A stretch of DNA of 64,000 nucleotides from Acidobacteriota bacterium (GTDB lineage Bacteria > Acidobacteriota > Terriglobia > Bryobacterales > Bryobacteraceae): NCBI GenBank assembly GCA_017304135.1, contig JAFLBB010000017.1:17163-81162 (forward strand), given 5' to 3'. Shown here one piece after another: positions 33,582 through 46,531 of this stretch. The first letter of the stretch is position 1, and each line of letters opens with the position of its first letter. Made by a program: the position numbers and the translations under genes. The notes beneath the pieces were generated by a model, which was not told the DNA's origin, made no database searches, and saw only the letters and a list, made by a program, of their open reading frames with translations.

Positions 33582-35025
33582 ACCCCACTCCGATTCCCCC
33601 ACCCCCTCCCCCAAGGGCCGCATCCTCGTCATCGATGACGAGGCCGATATCCGCGAGTCGCTGGAAGTCCTGCTCACGATGGAGGGCTACGAGGTGGAAC
33701 TGGCTTTCAACGCCACCGACGGCCTGGCGAAGATGGAGCGCGGCGCCTACGACCTGGTTCTGCTCGACCTGATGATGCCCGACCGCTCCGGCCTTGAGGT
33801 GCTCGACGAGGTGCGCCAGCGCGACCACGAGACGCCGATCTTCCTCATCACCGCCTACGGCTCGACGCAGGTGGCCGTGAACGCGCTGAAGAGCGGCGCC
33901 AACGATTATTTCTCCAAGCCCTGGGACAACGAGAAGCTGCTGCTCGAAATCGGGCGTATGATCGGCGCGCACCGGCTCGAACGCGAAAACGTCCAGCTCA
34001 AGCGCGCCCTCAAACAGCGCTACGGCTTTGAGAACATCATCGGCAAGAGCGAACGCATGATGAAGGTGCTCGACCTGGTGTCGCAGGTTGCACCCAGCCG
34101 CTCCACGGTGATGATTACCGGCGAGACCGGGACGGGCAAGGAACTGATCGCCAAGGCGATTCACTCCCACTCCCCGCGCGCGGGCCAGGTCTTCATCCCG
34201 GTGAACACGGGCGCGCTCACGCCGGAACTGCTCGAATCGACGCTCTTCGGCCACGTCAAGGGCGCCTTCACCTCGGCCATTTCGTCGCGCAAGGGCTATT
34301 TCGAGGAGGCCAACCGCGGCACCATGTTCTTCGACGAGATCTCGACCATCTCGCCCGACACGCAGGTGAAGCTGTTGCGCGTGATCCAGGAGCGGCAGTT
34401 CATGCCGCTGGGCTCGTCCGAGATCATCAACGTCGATGTCCGCCTGATCGCCGCCGCCAACGTGGATTTGAAGAAACTGGTCGAGGAAGGGAAGTTCCGC
34501 GAGGACCTCTATTACCGCCTCAACGTCATCCCCATCCACATGCCGCCGTTGCGCGACCGCAAGGAGGACATCCCGCTGCTGGTGGCGCATTTCTTCAACA
34601 AGTACGGCCGCGAGAACGACAAGTTCACGACGCCCGACGGCCATTGCGAGATTGCCTTCGACGCCGAGGCATTACAGTTTCTGATGGACTACAACTGGCC
34701 CGGCAACGTGCGCGAGTTGGAGAACGCCGTCGAACGCGCCGTCGTGCTTTCCTCGGGAACCAAGGTGAGCGTGGACGTACTGCCGGAGCACATCCTGGAA
34801 GCCGGCGGCTTGCGCATCCGCCGCGACGCCGCTGGGGCGCTGCCGCCGGATGCCTCGCTGTTTGAGGTGGTCGCCGATTACGAGCGCCGTAAGATCATCG
34901 AAGCCCTGGAAGCCTGCCACTACAGCCAGACCGAGGCCGCCGAGCGGCTGCGTATTCCGCTCTCGACACTCAACCAAAAAATTAAGAGGTTGGATATCGC
35001 CATCCGAAAACGTGGCGATAAGTAG
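33574..35025 (+). CDS. NtrC-family response regulator with GAFTSA variant
   Basis: A 483-residue regulator, partner of the preceding kinase. The receiver domain (about 15-130) has D21, D22, phosphoacceptor D65 and K115. The AAA+ domain has Walker A GETGTGKE (183-190), Walker B FFDEI (252-256) and [13 protein letters not shown] with the arginine finger. A Fis-type helix-turn-helix lies at about 440-483 ([20 protein letters not shown]). The sigma54-contacting loop reads GAFTSA (230-235) instead of GAFTGA. The start ATG at 33574 overlaps the kinase stop. It probably activates sigma54 promoters, but the loop change leaves that open. Confidence 0.9.
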   Translation: MLEPHSDSPTPSPKGRILVIDDEADIRESLEVLLTMEGYEVELAFNATDGLAKMERGAYDLVLLDLMMPDRSGLEVLDEVRQRDHETPIFLITAYGSTQVAVNALKSGANDYFSKPWDNEKLLLEIGRMIGAHRLERENVQLKRALKQRYGFENIIGKSERMMKVLDLVSQVAPSRSTVMITGETGTGKELIAKAIHSHSPRAGQVFIPVNTGALTPELLESTLFGHVKGAFTSAISSRKGYFEEANRGTMFFDEISTISPDTQVKLLRVIQERQFMPLGSSEIINVDVRLIAAANVDLKKLVEEGKFREDLYYRLNVIPIHMPPLRDRKEDIPLLVAHFFNKYGRENDKFTTPDGHCEIAFDAEALQFLMDYNWPGNVRELENAVERAVVLSSGTKVSVDVLPEHILEAGGLRIRRDAAGALPPDASLFEVVADYERRKIIEALEACHYSQTEAAERLRIPLSTLNQKIKRLDIAIRKRGDK

Positions 35026-35033
35026 ATGAGAAG

Positions 35034-35294
35034 ATGTCTGCCACAGCTTTGTCCGATCTGATCCCCCGGATCGCCGCCTCCGCCCCCCTGTTGTATATCG
35101 GATCAGTGATGGTCACCGATGCCCGCGCCTTCGTGCGCATTGTGCTGTCGATTCCCGCCGCCTTTCGCGCGTTCCCGTTTGCCCGCCCCGAGCCGCCGCG
35201 GGAGCCGACCGCGCTGGCCACGGCGGTGGCCCGCTGCTCCGGAGCGGTGGTCTCCGCGTTGGCCCTCCTTACGTTGTCGGGCCTGCTCAGTTAG
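35034..35294 (+). CDS. small membrane protein, unknown
   Basis: An 86-residue protein with clear GC-rich third positions. Hydrophobic segments at about 8-26 (IPRIAASAPLLYIGSVMV) and 62-84 (AVARCSGAVVSALALLTL) flank a Pro/Arg-rich loop. It starts 9 bases after the regulator stop, so it is likely in the same operon and could be an accessory to the kinase; there is no homology-based support. Its stop interlocks with the convergent glycosyltransferase in TTAG (35291-35294). Confidence 0.6.
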   Translation: MSATALSDLIPRIAASAPLLYIGSVMVTDARAFVRIVLSIPAAFRAFPFARPEPPREPTALATAVARCSGAVVSALALLTLSGLLS

Positions 35295-36469
35295 CTTCCA
35301 ACGCCCAGGCCCAAGGTCTCCAGCGCCTTCCGCCAATCGTCTCCCGCATCGACCCGGGCCACCCGGCACTCGCCACGTCCCGCCGGCTTCCACCGCTGAA
35401 AGAAGCGCTCCGACGGGGCTCCGGCGAAGAGGCACCGCAAGGGCGTGCCGGCCGCGGCGGCCACGTGCTGGCCCGCCGAATCGTAGCCCACATAAAGAGG
35501 AGCACGGGCAATCTCGCGGGCGAAGGGCGCAAATGGGCCGAGCCAGGTCTCGATCTGTCCCGGCGCGGCGCCGCTGGCGGCAATCGCCTGCTCCACGCGC
35601 TCACCCTCTTCGCCGCCCATCCCTTTATCAATGAGCACCGGCCGCCCCAGGCAGGCTACCCGGCGCACCAACTCCTTTTCAAACTCCGCGCCCAATCCCT
35701 TGGCCGCATTCTCGCCCGTGCCGAGACTGATGCAGATGCGCGCCGGGCCGCCGAGCCCCTCTGCAGGCTTGGTCCAGGCGCGGCCTTCGACGCCGAGACA
35801 CTCGTGGCACCAGCGCGAGGCCAGCCTCACCAATGAGTCCGGGCGATCGGCACCCGCCGTGCGGCTCTCAAAGAAAAAGTAGCGCTCATCATCCCAGAGC
35901 GGCACCAGGCCGAGTTGCGACAGGCGGCTATCGGGGTCGAGCACGAGCGTCTCGGGCGGCACCTGTTCGCGAAGGGCGCGGCCCAGGTCGGCCGAGGCGG
36001 CCAACCGGTCGAGCAGCGATCCGGTGCGGGCATAGGGGGCAGGGAAGTGGCGCACACGCTCGGCCCCGGCAAACAGGGCCGCGTTCTTCTCGTTGCCGGC
36101 CAGGTGGATGAGTGCATTGGGGAAATGGCGGAGCGCGGCATCCATCACAACGCTCGTCACCGCCACGTCGGCCCCCAGCGTCACACGCGACAGCACGACT
36201 ACGTCGCGCACGCGGGCCGGATCTCCCTGAAACCGGCTGCCGCGACGGATCCGTTCATAGCGCTCAGCCAGGCCGTCCGCGGTCCACTCCGGCAGGACAC
36301 GCGCCACCACAGCCGCGAAGCCGTCCACGTAGGCGCGCACGCCCTCTTCGGTGAACGAATCGCCGAGCGGCTCCACCCAGTCGCGAAACAGCGACCGGCT
36401 GGCCGCCAGGGCACCATCGCCCTCGCCCCAGGCATCCTCCAGGAGCTTAGCCGGCAGCGTCTGATTCAC
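35291..36469 (-). CDS. family 9-like glycosyltransferase
   Basis: A 392-residue predicted heptosyltransferase-type (GT9, GT-B fold) enzyme. The C-terminal donor-binding region shows YVGYDSAGQHVAAAAGTPLRCLFAG, matching the D-S-G/A-x-x-H-x-A-A-A-x-G-T-P family signature. ICISLGTGENAAKGL is the inter-domain motif, and DALLRHF/ALIHLAGNEKNAALF-like segments mark the N-terminal half. The acceptor sugar is unknown and it is not next to lipopolysaccharide genes. It is monocistronic and divergent from the cupin gene. Confidence 0.75.
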   Translation of the reverse strand: MNQTLPAKLLEDAWGEGDGALAASRSLFRDWVEPLGDSFTEEGVRAYVDGFAAVVARVLPEWTADGLAERYERIRRGSRFQGDPARVRDVVVLSRVTLGADVAVTSVVMDAALRHFPNALIHLAGNEKNAALFAGAERVRHFPAPYARTGSLLDRLAASADLGRALREQVPPETLVLDPDSRLSQLGLVPLWDDERYFFFESRTAGADRPDSLVRLASRWCHECLGVEGRAWTKPAEGLGGPARICISLGTGENAAKGLGAEFEKELVRRVACLGRPVLIDKGMGGEEGERVEQAIAASGAAPGQIETWLGPFAPFAREIARAPLYVGYDSAGQHVAAAAGTPLRCLFAGAPSERFFQRWKPAGRGECRVARVDAGDDWRKALETLGLGVGS

Positions 36470-36530
36470 AATCCATCCTCGATTTTCCTCCCCGCCGGAT
36501 TCGATCTCCTCACGTTACTATAGTGGGGTC

Positions 36531-36953
36531 ATGGCCAAACGCAGAGATCTCCTCGCTCTCGCCGGGCTTGCCCCGTTCGGGGTTCCCGCTCTCCTCAGTG
36601 CCGCCTCCGGCAAGAAACTCTCCAATGTGACCTTGCCCGCCTCGCAAGCAACGGTGCAGAAACACGCCTTTGGCGATCATGGAGTCTATTTCTCCGGCGC
36701 CACCGATCAATTGAAGTTCATGGAAGCGGGCAATCTGCTGCTGAAATCGGGCATGGAGCCCCATCCGCCGCACGCTCACCCCGAGGAGGAGTTTCTGCTG
36801 GTGACCGAAGGCGCCGGCGCGATCATGGTTGACGGCAAAACCACCCAGGTGGGGCCGGGCAGCATGATGTACTGCGCCGCCAACAAGAGCCATCACATCA
36901 AGAATACCGGCAAAACTCCCTTGCTCTTCTACTACTACAAGTGGCAGGCTTGA
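36531..36953 (+). CDS. exported cupin-domain protein
   Basis: A 140-residue single-cupin protein. The N-terminus KRRDLLALAGLAPFGVPALL looks like a twin-arginine leader. The cupin core (about 60-135) has metal-ligand histidines in PHPPHAHPEEEF and a late AANKSHHIKN. A likely -10 TACTAT (36516-36521) is nine bases before the ATG and no ribosome binding site is present, suggesting a near-leaderless mRNA. Catalytic role unknown; such proteins can be dioxygenases, isomerases or binding proteins. Confidence 0.8.
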   Translation: MAKRRDLLALAGLAPFGVPALLSAASGKKLSNVTLPASQATVQKHAFGDHGVYFSGATDQLKFMEAGNLLLKSGMEPHPPHAHPEEEFLLVTEGAGAIMVDGKTTQVGPGSMMYCAANKSHHIKNTGKTPLLFYYYKWQA

Positions 36954-37016
36954 GAGCCGTCGGCCCTCAAGCCGGCTGAAACCCGAACCACGGCCTGACG
37001 CGTCACACCAGCGTCT

Positions 37017-37592
37017 ATGATTCGCACCACGCTGCTCACCTTCACCATCGCCGTGGCCTCTTTGGCCGCCGACTTTCCCGCCATCGAATACCGCGTTCTG
37101 GCTACCTCGAAAACCTCCACCATGGAAAAGGAGATGAACGAGGCCGCCGCGCAGGGCTTCCGCTTTGCCGCCACCATGGGCGGCGAAACGGCATTTGGCG
37201 GAAAGGAAGCCGTGGTTACCATGGCCAAACCCGCCACGGCTGCCGCCGAAAGTGCCACCTGGCGCTACCTTCTGCTGGCTACCAACCGCACCTCGACGAT
37301 GCAAAAGGAAATCGCCGACGCTGCTCTCCAGGGCTACGTCTATAAGGGGCAAACGGTCTTTAGCTCCGCATTCGGCGGGCAGGAGGTGGCGGTCATCCTC
37401 GAACGCGACACGGCCAACTCCGCGGCCCGCGACGAGTATCTTCTGCTGGCAACCTCGAAGACATCCACCATGCAGAAGGAGTTGAGCGATGCCGGACGAG
37501 ACGGCTATGAGTTAGTGGGCATGACCGTCGGCAAGACCGCCATGCGCGGCAGCGAGGTCGTTTGTATCCTGCGTCGCCCGGCGTCGCGCTAA
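37017..37592 (+). CDS. secreted protein of three DUF4177-like repeats
   Basis: A 191-residue exported protein (signal peptide TLLTFTIAVASLAA). It consists of three repeats of about 55-60 residues, each starting (E/W)Y-x-x-L-A-T-(S/N)-(K/R)-T-S-T-M, continuing with a K-E-(M/I/L) helix ending in (Q/D)GY or QGF, and closing with FGG(K/Q)E or RGSEV plus VVxIL or VVTM. The repeats start near residues 24, 81 and 140. The pattern resembles the DUF4177 fold. No enzymatic residues stand out. The gene is convergent with the phosphoesterase, with six bases between them. Confidence 0.7.
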   Translation: MIRTTLLTFTIAVASLAADFPAIEYRVLATSKTSTMEKEMNEAAAQGFRFAATMGGETAFGGKEAVVTMAKPATAAAESATWRYLLLATNRTSTMQKEIADAALQGYVYKGQTVFSSAFGGQEVAVILERDTANSAARDEYLLLATSKTSTMQKELSDAGRDGYELVGMTVGKTAMRGSEVVCILRRPASR

Positions 37593-37598
37593 GTGCCG

Positions 37599-38504
37599 CT
37601 AAGTGGTTGGCTTGATCGAAGCGGCCGGGTCGGCAACCTCGAACTTAGGACCGTTTTCGTCCCAGTCCTCGGCCTTGAACATACGCCCGGCGCCCTTGGG
37701 GCCGTCCAGTTCCTTCACGCTCATCATCGCCTTTGAGCCCTTCACGCGCACCCAGACGTGATGGTAGAAACGGCCTTCCTTGAAGCCGTGGCCCTGTTCC
37801 AGAGCCTTCTCCATCGTGCCGCCCGAGCTGCCCACTTCCATATAGGCGATGCCGTCGCGCACGATGCGCACGAAGACGTGGCCGTGACCGCTGATGATGT
37901 GCTCCACCCCGTACTTCTTGGCCAACTGGTGCAGCGGGAAATCGCCCGAGCCCAGCTTCAGCGGCGCAATCCAGTAAGGCTTGTGGAAGAAGACAAACTT
38001 CGGCCGCTTGTCCTTGTTCGCCTCAAGGTCCTTTTCGAGAAACTTGATCTGGTCTTCGGTCAGGTCGTTGGTACGGCTATTGTCGAGCACGGTGAAGTGC
38101 GCTTCCTGGTAATCGAAGCTATAGAAGGTGGGCCGCTTGGACTCCTTCTCGTACAGCGCCTTCGAGGTGTCATTGAAGACGTCGTGGTTACCCGGCGTGA
38201 AATAGAGCGGATAGTGGCTGTAGCGCTGGAAGAGCGGGCGTAGCTCGCTCCATTGCGCATCCAGGTCGGCGTCGCGGCCCCCTTGAATGGTGTCGCCGAC
38301 GTTGATTACGAAGTCCGGGTGCAGCAGGTCCACTTCGCGCCAAATGCGCCCGTAGATCTCCGGTTGCGCCCCGCCAGTGCGGTCGCCCAGGATGGAAAAG
38401 CGGAAGTCGTTCTTCGGCTCCGTCACCGCCCTGGTGACAATGACACCGCCGAACACCAGCACCACCAGCGCGGTCGCCAATCGCCCTCTTTGCTGACTCT
38501 TCAC
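37599..38504 (-). CDS. membrane-anchored metallophosphoesterase
   Basis: A 301-residue calcineurin-like phosphoesterase. Dimetal motifs are ILGDRTGG, NVGDTI, PGNHD, FFHKPYW and SGHGHVF. I chose GTG 38504 because AAGGAG (38515-38520) lies ten bases upstream; the alternative ATG at 38537 would place that sequence inside the gene. An N-terminal hydrophobic anchor (LATALVVLVFGGVIVTRAV) puts the catalytic domain outside the cytoplasm. Substrate unknown. It is divergent from the glycosyltransferase gene. Confidence 0.83.
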   Translation of the reverse strand: MKSQQRGRLATALVVLVFGGVIVTRAVTEPKNDFRFSILGDRTGGAQPEIYGRIWREVDLLHPDFVINVGDTIQGGRDADLDAQWSELRPLFQRYSHYPLYFTPGNHDVFNDTSKALYEKESKRPTFYSFDYQEAHFTVLDNSRTNDLTEDQIKFLEKDLEANKDKRPKFVFFHKPYWIAPLKLGSGDFPLHQLAKKYGVEHIISGHGHVFVRIVRDGIAYMEVGSSGGTMEKALEQGHGFKEGRFYHHVWVRVKGSKAMMSVKELDGPKGAGRMFKAEDWDENGPKFEVADPAASIKPTT

Positions 38505-38562
38505 CTGGATCGCACTCCTTCTGGACGATTGTGCCACGCGGCGGGCAATTTTTGGTGAACGA

Positions 38563-40389
38563 ATGCACTATTTCCGTGAGATGCCGTTCTCGCTTGCGCC
38601 CCTCGACCGCGCCATCGCCGCCCTGCTCCCCCTGCTTGGCGCGTGGATCCTGTTGAGCGCGTTGGACGATCTCGTGCTGCTCGGGGCCTGGCTCATCGCC
38701 CGCTTCCGGGGCGAACTGCCCCGCCTGCCCAACGTCACCCAGTTGGCCGCCACCGACCACCGCCGCATTGCCGTCTTTGTACCCTGCTGGAAGGAATCCG
38801 AAGTCATTGCCGGCATGCTCCGCCACAACCTGGCCGCCATCGGCTACGACCGCTTCGCCTTTTTCGTTGGCGCCTACCCGAACGACTCGCCCACTGTAAC
38901 CGCCATTGAGCAGATGGCCGCCGCCGACCCGCGCATCCACCTCGCCCTGGTCCCGCACAACGGCCCCACCAGCAAGGCTGACTGCCTGAACTGGGTCTAT
39001 CAGCGCATGCTGCTGGCTGAAGAACAATCCGGCGAGCGCTTCGACCTTGTCCTGATGCACGACGCCGAGGACCTGATCCATCCCGAGGAGATGCGCTTCG
39101 TCAACTGGTTCGCGCGCGACTACGGCTTCATCCAGACCCCCGTACTGCCCCTGGCTACCCCGCCGAGGATGTGGGTACATGGGCTCTATATTGACGATTT
39201 CACCGAATTTCACTCCAAGGATCTGCCCGCGCGCTGGTGGCTGGGCGGCTTCATCCCCAGTTCCGGCGTGGGGACTGCCTTGCGCCGCGATGCGATTGAA
39301 ACACTCGCCGCCTCCTCGTCGAACCACATTTTCGAACCCGGCAGCCTGACCGAGGACTACGAATTGGGCTGCCGCATGTCGCGCCTCGGCGTAAAGCAAC
39401 TCTTCGTGCCCGTCGAGCCTCCCGTAGCAACCGAACTGCCACCGTTGGCCACGCGCGAGATGTTCCCCACGACGTTTTACACCGCATTGCGGCAGCGCAC
39501 GCGCTGGGTCACCGGCATTTCGCTGCAGGGCATGGAGCGGCACGGCGTGGGCATCACGCTCGCCGAAACCTGGTGGTTCTGGCGCGACCGCAAGGGGCTG
39601 ATCGGGAACCCGTTGAGTTTGCTCGCCAATTTGATGTTCCTCTATGGCCTGGCGACAGCCGCGCACGCCTCGGCGGCGCACATCCCATGGCGGCTGGGCG
39701 AACTCGTCGCGGCCGCAGTGCCCAGTTGGATGGTAGCGGCCACGGCGCTGGCAGGTCTGATGCAGGTGGGCGCCCGGTCGTGGCTCGTGTCGCGCATCTA
39801 CGGCTGGCCGATGGCCGCCCGCACGCCGCTGCGCTCATTGGTTGGCAACTTCCTGAATGGCGCGGCGACAGTCTGCGCCGTCCACCGCTACCTGGCGGCG
39901 CGCTGGAGCCGGCGGCCACTGGTGTGGTTGAAAACCTCACACGACTATCCCAGCATTGAGGCGCTGCGGGAACACAAACGGCCGCTGGAAGAGGTGCTGG
40001 TAGGCTCTCGCTATCTCACGCCGGCGGACCTGGCTGCCGCCAAGCTGGCGCTGGCTCCCGGCGCCGACCTGCTGCCTCATCTGGTGCAGCTCGGCCTCAT
40101 TACCGAGGACGGGGCACTGGAATCGCTCTGTGTGCAGCACGGCGTGGAGTCGGCTGAAGTGCCGGCTTCGGCCGTGCGGCGTGAGCTGGCCCGCGCCCTG
40201 CCGCGCAGTCTGAGCGCCCGCTATCGCATCCTGCCGTACGCCATTGTGAACGGTGAGTTGCATGTGGCCAGTCCGCACATGCCCCCCGAGGACTGGCGGA
40301 ATGCGCTGCGGCGACACACCACGCTCAACTTGCGCGTGGTGCTGGTGACCGAAAGCAACTATCGGCGACTATGCGATGAATACTTATAA
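38563..40389 (+). CDS. NfrB-like membrane glycosyltransferase with GspE_N/MshEN-type C-terminus
   Basis: A 608-residue inner-membrane processive glycosyltransferase (family 2). Motifs in order: VFVPCWKESEVI, HDAEDLIHPEEM (DxD-like), LTEDYELGCRM and QRTRWVTG (QxxRW). Several membrane helices lie at the N-terminus and at about 350-430. The C-terminal about 130 residues (PLEEVLVGSRYLTPADLAA ... ILPYAIVNGELHVASPH) match the GspE_N/MshEN fold, which in NfrB and related proteins can bind c-di-GMP. The canonical RLG start of the binding motif is not obvious, so binding is uncertain. The start could also be ATG 38581. Confidence 0.82.
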   Translation: MHYFREMPFSLAPLDRAIAALLPLLGAWILLSALDDLVLLGAWLIARFRGELPRLPNVTQLAATDHRRIAVFVPCWKESEVIAGMLRHNLAAIGYDRFAFFVGAYPNDSPTVTAIEQMAAADPRIHLALVPHNGPTSKADCLNWVYQRMLLAEEQSGERFDLVLMHDAEDLIHPEEMRFVNWFARDYGFIQTPVLPLATPPRMWVHGLYIDDFTEFHSKDLPARWWLGGFIPSSGVGTALRRDAIETLAASSSNHIFEPGSLTEDYELGCRMSRLGVKQLFVPVEPPVATELPPLATREMFPTTFYTALRQRTRWVTGISLQGMERHGVGITLAETWWFWRDRKGLIGNPLSLLANLMFLYGLATAAHASAAHIPWRLGELVAAAVPSWMVAATALAGLMQVGARSWLVSRIYGWPMAARTPLRSLVGNFLNGAATVCAVHRYLAARWSRRPLVWLKTSHDYPSIEALREHKRPLEEVLVGSRYLTPADLAAAKLALAPGADLLPHLVQLGLITEDGALESLCVQHGVESAEVPASAVRRELARALPRSLSARYRILPYAIVNGELHVASPHMPPEDWRNALRRHTTLNLRVVLVTESNYRRLCDEYL

Positions 40390-41092
40390 AAGAACAGGTT
40401 ACGAAGGATTGAGGAGACGATTTATGGCCCACCACTTGCACTGGGAATTTCGCCGTGGTAGTCTGAGAAGGTTGTCAGCGGGTCCTGAGCCGCACGGTGC
40501 AAACCGAAGGGGAACAGGGCAAAGCGATTGTTGAGATCGCACTCCTCCAACGTAGTCGGATCGGAAATGACCGGCAAGCCCACGATGGCTTGAGATGAGG
40601 GTTCTGAAACGGCAGGTTGAAGCAAGAATGAGGAAAAGCTGGATAACGAAAACGGAAAGTGGTAATCTGAAAAGGTTGCGCGGTTGAGCGGCAAAAGCCG
40701 GTTGCAAAGCGCAGAATGGTCTGCTACAGTACATACTGTAGAGTGAGTGAGAGCAGCGGAAGGAAGTTGGCTGCAGGCCGCAATGGCCCGGTAGCCGAAC
40801 GGTAAGGCCCTCAAAGCGGGGGCGATCCCGGAAGCAGTTCCTTTTTAAGTTGTTTCAGACCCCAAAAAAATATTCTCAGGTTGACGCTCGCCCACAAGGA
40901 GCTTGAGCGCGCCTGGATGCAAGTTTCGAGGTAGCAGTTGATCTGGTCCGGTTCGCCGTGCCAGGTTGGGTGCCAAGTTGTTTGACAATCTGGTTGGATA
41001 CAAAGCAATTCGTCAGACGCTTTGAGTGAAGCGGGATCGAGAGCCCGCCGGAGCTAGCCCTCTGGTGTGGTTCGAATCAAACTCACAATTTT
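40390..41092 (+). promoter_or_regulatory. 703-base rRNA operon upstream/leader region
   Basis: No protein gene is supported here. A likely rRNA promoter is TTGCAA (40702-40707), a 17-base spacer, and TACAGT (40725-40730). The -10 is embedded in a perfect inverted repeat TACAGTA-CA-TACTGTA (40725-40740), which could be an operator. Downstream lie a tRNA-like fragment (40785-40808) and the 5' halves of the 16S processing stem (40923-40931 and 40990-41002), which must be in the transcript and so place the promoter upstream of 40923. An imperfect 20-base direct repeat occurs at 40455-40474 and 40659-40678 (18 of 20 identical). Confidence 0.55.
40785..40808 (+). other. truncated tRNA-like 5' segment in the rRNA leader
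   Basis: Bases 40785-40808 look like the 5' end of a tRNA: a 7-base acceptor strand (GGCCCGG), T-A at positions 8-9, and a D-arm GCC-loop-GGC with GG in the loop, most like tRNA-Gln. No matching 3' acceptor strand, anticodon arm or T-loop follows. It could be a tRNA remnant or a structured leader element. Confidence 0.35.
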
Positions 41093-42585
<1,493 letters not shown>

Positions 42586-42859
42586 CTAAAGAGAAACGGG
42601 AGTGCAGATGCTGAATTGGTGAGTCGGTCCCTGTGTACGGGGAGGCTCGCCGGCCGGACGCCCTTCGGGGTGTATGGTTACTGTAAGCATCAGTCGTTGC
42701 ACTCTTCAAAAATCCCGCGTCTCTTCTCGAAGTGTCTCGGATTGTCTGGGATGGCTGGCTGAGCCGCCTCCTGTATCCAACCAGCCTCGAAACCAGTTTG
42801 CTTGCGGCCGCGCTGCAGGCATTACCCGGTCGCTTAATCGGACGGCCGGGAGATCCAGT
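42586..42859 (+). other. 16S-tRNA-Ala spacer with 16S processing stem
   Basis: This 274-base spacer holds the 3' half of the 16S processing stem: TGTATCCAACCAG (42772-42784) is the reverse complement of 40990-41002, and the adjoining CCTCGAAAC (42785-42793) is the reverse complement of 40923-40931. A GAGTGCA/TGCACTC inverted repeat flanks a local hairpin region (about 42600-42707). No gene is present. Confidence 0.7.
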
Positions 42860-42935
42860 GGGGCTGTAGCTCAGCTGGGAGAGCACCTGCTTTGCAAGCA
42901 GGGGGTCACCGGTTCGATCCCGGTCAGCTCCACCA
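42860..42935 (+). tRNA. tRNA-Ala (anticodon UGC)
   Basis: A 76-base cloverleaf: acceptor GGGGCTG with CAGCTCC (one G-U pair), anticodon arm CCTGC/GCAGG with TGC at 42893-42895, T-arm with GGTTCGATCCC, encoded CCA at 42933-42935. It lies in the 16S-23S spacer. Confidence 0.97.
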
Positions 42936-42956
42936 GCTACGCTCGGCACGGAGTCT

Positions 42957-43033
<77 letters not shown>

Positions 43034-43350
43034 TCATCCGGGAGGCAGGGCAAGCTGGCGAAGTCAGGAAGACGGAAGCCGTGGTTCTCTGGTGAGAATC
43101 GCGACTTGCGGAGTCCTGATGGACAAAGCGAATGTTGTTTGACAACTGAATATTGACGGGCACTGCACAAGTTCGTGCCAGTCTGCTGAATGGGGAAGTC
43201 GAAGTACTGATCCCATCGGAAAGGCTGGTCGTAAATGAGCGCTGCTGGCGGGGAACGGATGCTGTATGAGAGCCGTTCAATGATCCGCTGGCGACCATGG
43301 ACCCTTCCACGCGGTCCGTGAGTCTGCTCTGTGTTGTGTGTAAATTTTAT
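43034..43350 (+). other. tRNA-Ile-23S spacer with 23S processing-stem halves
   Basis: This 317-base spacer contains two stem halves. Bases 43149-43171 pair imperfectly with 46301-46321 (12 + 8 bp around a small bulge). Bases 43341-43358, running into the 23S 5' end, are a perfect 18-base reverse complement of 46249-46266. A boxA-like TGCTCTGTGTTG is at 43325-43336. No gene is present. Confidence 0.7.
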
Positions 43351-46256
<2,906 letters not shown>

Positions 46257-46374
46257 ATAAAATTTACTCATTACATAGAGCAAACGCTCATTACGTCTAG
46301 CTTGTGCACCCCGTCAATATTTAAGTTCCAAAAGATTCGGCGCCGCGTCGCTAAACGCGTTTCGCCTTCAGCTT

Positions 46375-46490
46375 TTGGGTGGCTCTAGCGAGAAGGTCAC
46401 ACCCGTTCCCATCCCGAACACGGCAGTTAAGCTTCTCAGCCCCGATGGTACTGCATGGGCGACTGTGTGGGAGAGTAGGACGCCGCCCAA
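46375..46490 (+). rRNA. rrf: 5S ribosomal RNA
   Basis: A 116-base gene whose ends pair as TTGGGTGGC (46375-46383) with GCCGCCCAA (46482-46490). The internal CCGTTCCCATCCCGAACACGG loop and the GAGAGTAGG segment are typical of 5S rRNA. It is the last gene of the rRNA operon, ten bases before the terminator. Confidence 0.95.
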
Positions 46491-46499
46491 TTAACTTTG

Positions 46500-46528
46500 A
46501 AAAGCCCCGCCACCTGCGGGGCTTTTTC
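46500..46528 (+). terminator. intrinsic terminator of the rRNA operon
   Basis: AAAAGCCCCGC (46501-46511) and GCGGGGCTTTT (46517-46527) form an 11-bp stem with a 5-base loop, followed by a T run. It lies just after the 5S gene, and the downstream gene has its own promoter. Confidence 0.92.
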
Positions 46529-46531
46529 ATT

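Noticed and set aside
40399..40814. Two minus-strand frames upstream of the 16S gene
   Set aside because: They share repeated TFSDYH strings only because of the DNA direct repeat, have no start signals, and lie over the rRNA promoter region.
40982..40987. Consensus TTGACA just before the 16S gene as a promoter
   Set aside because: No -10 lies at 16-18 bases, and the site is inside the pre-16S processing region, downstream of the first stem half.
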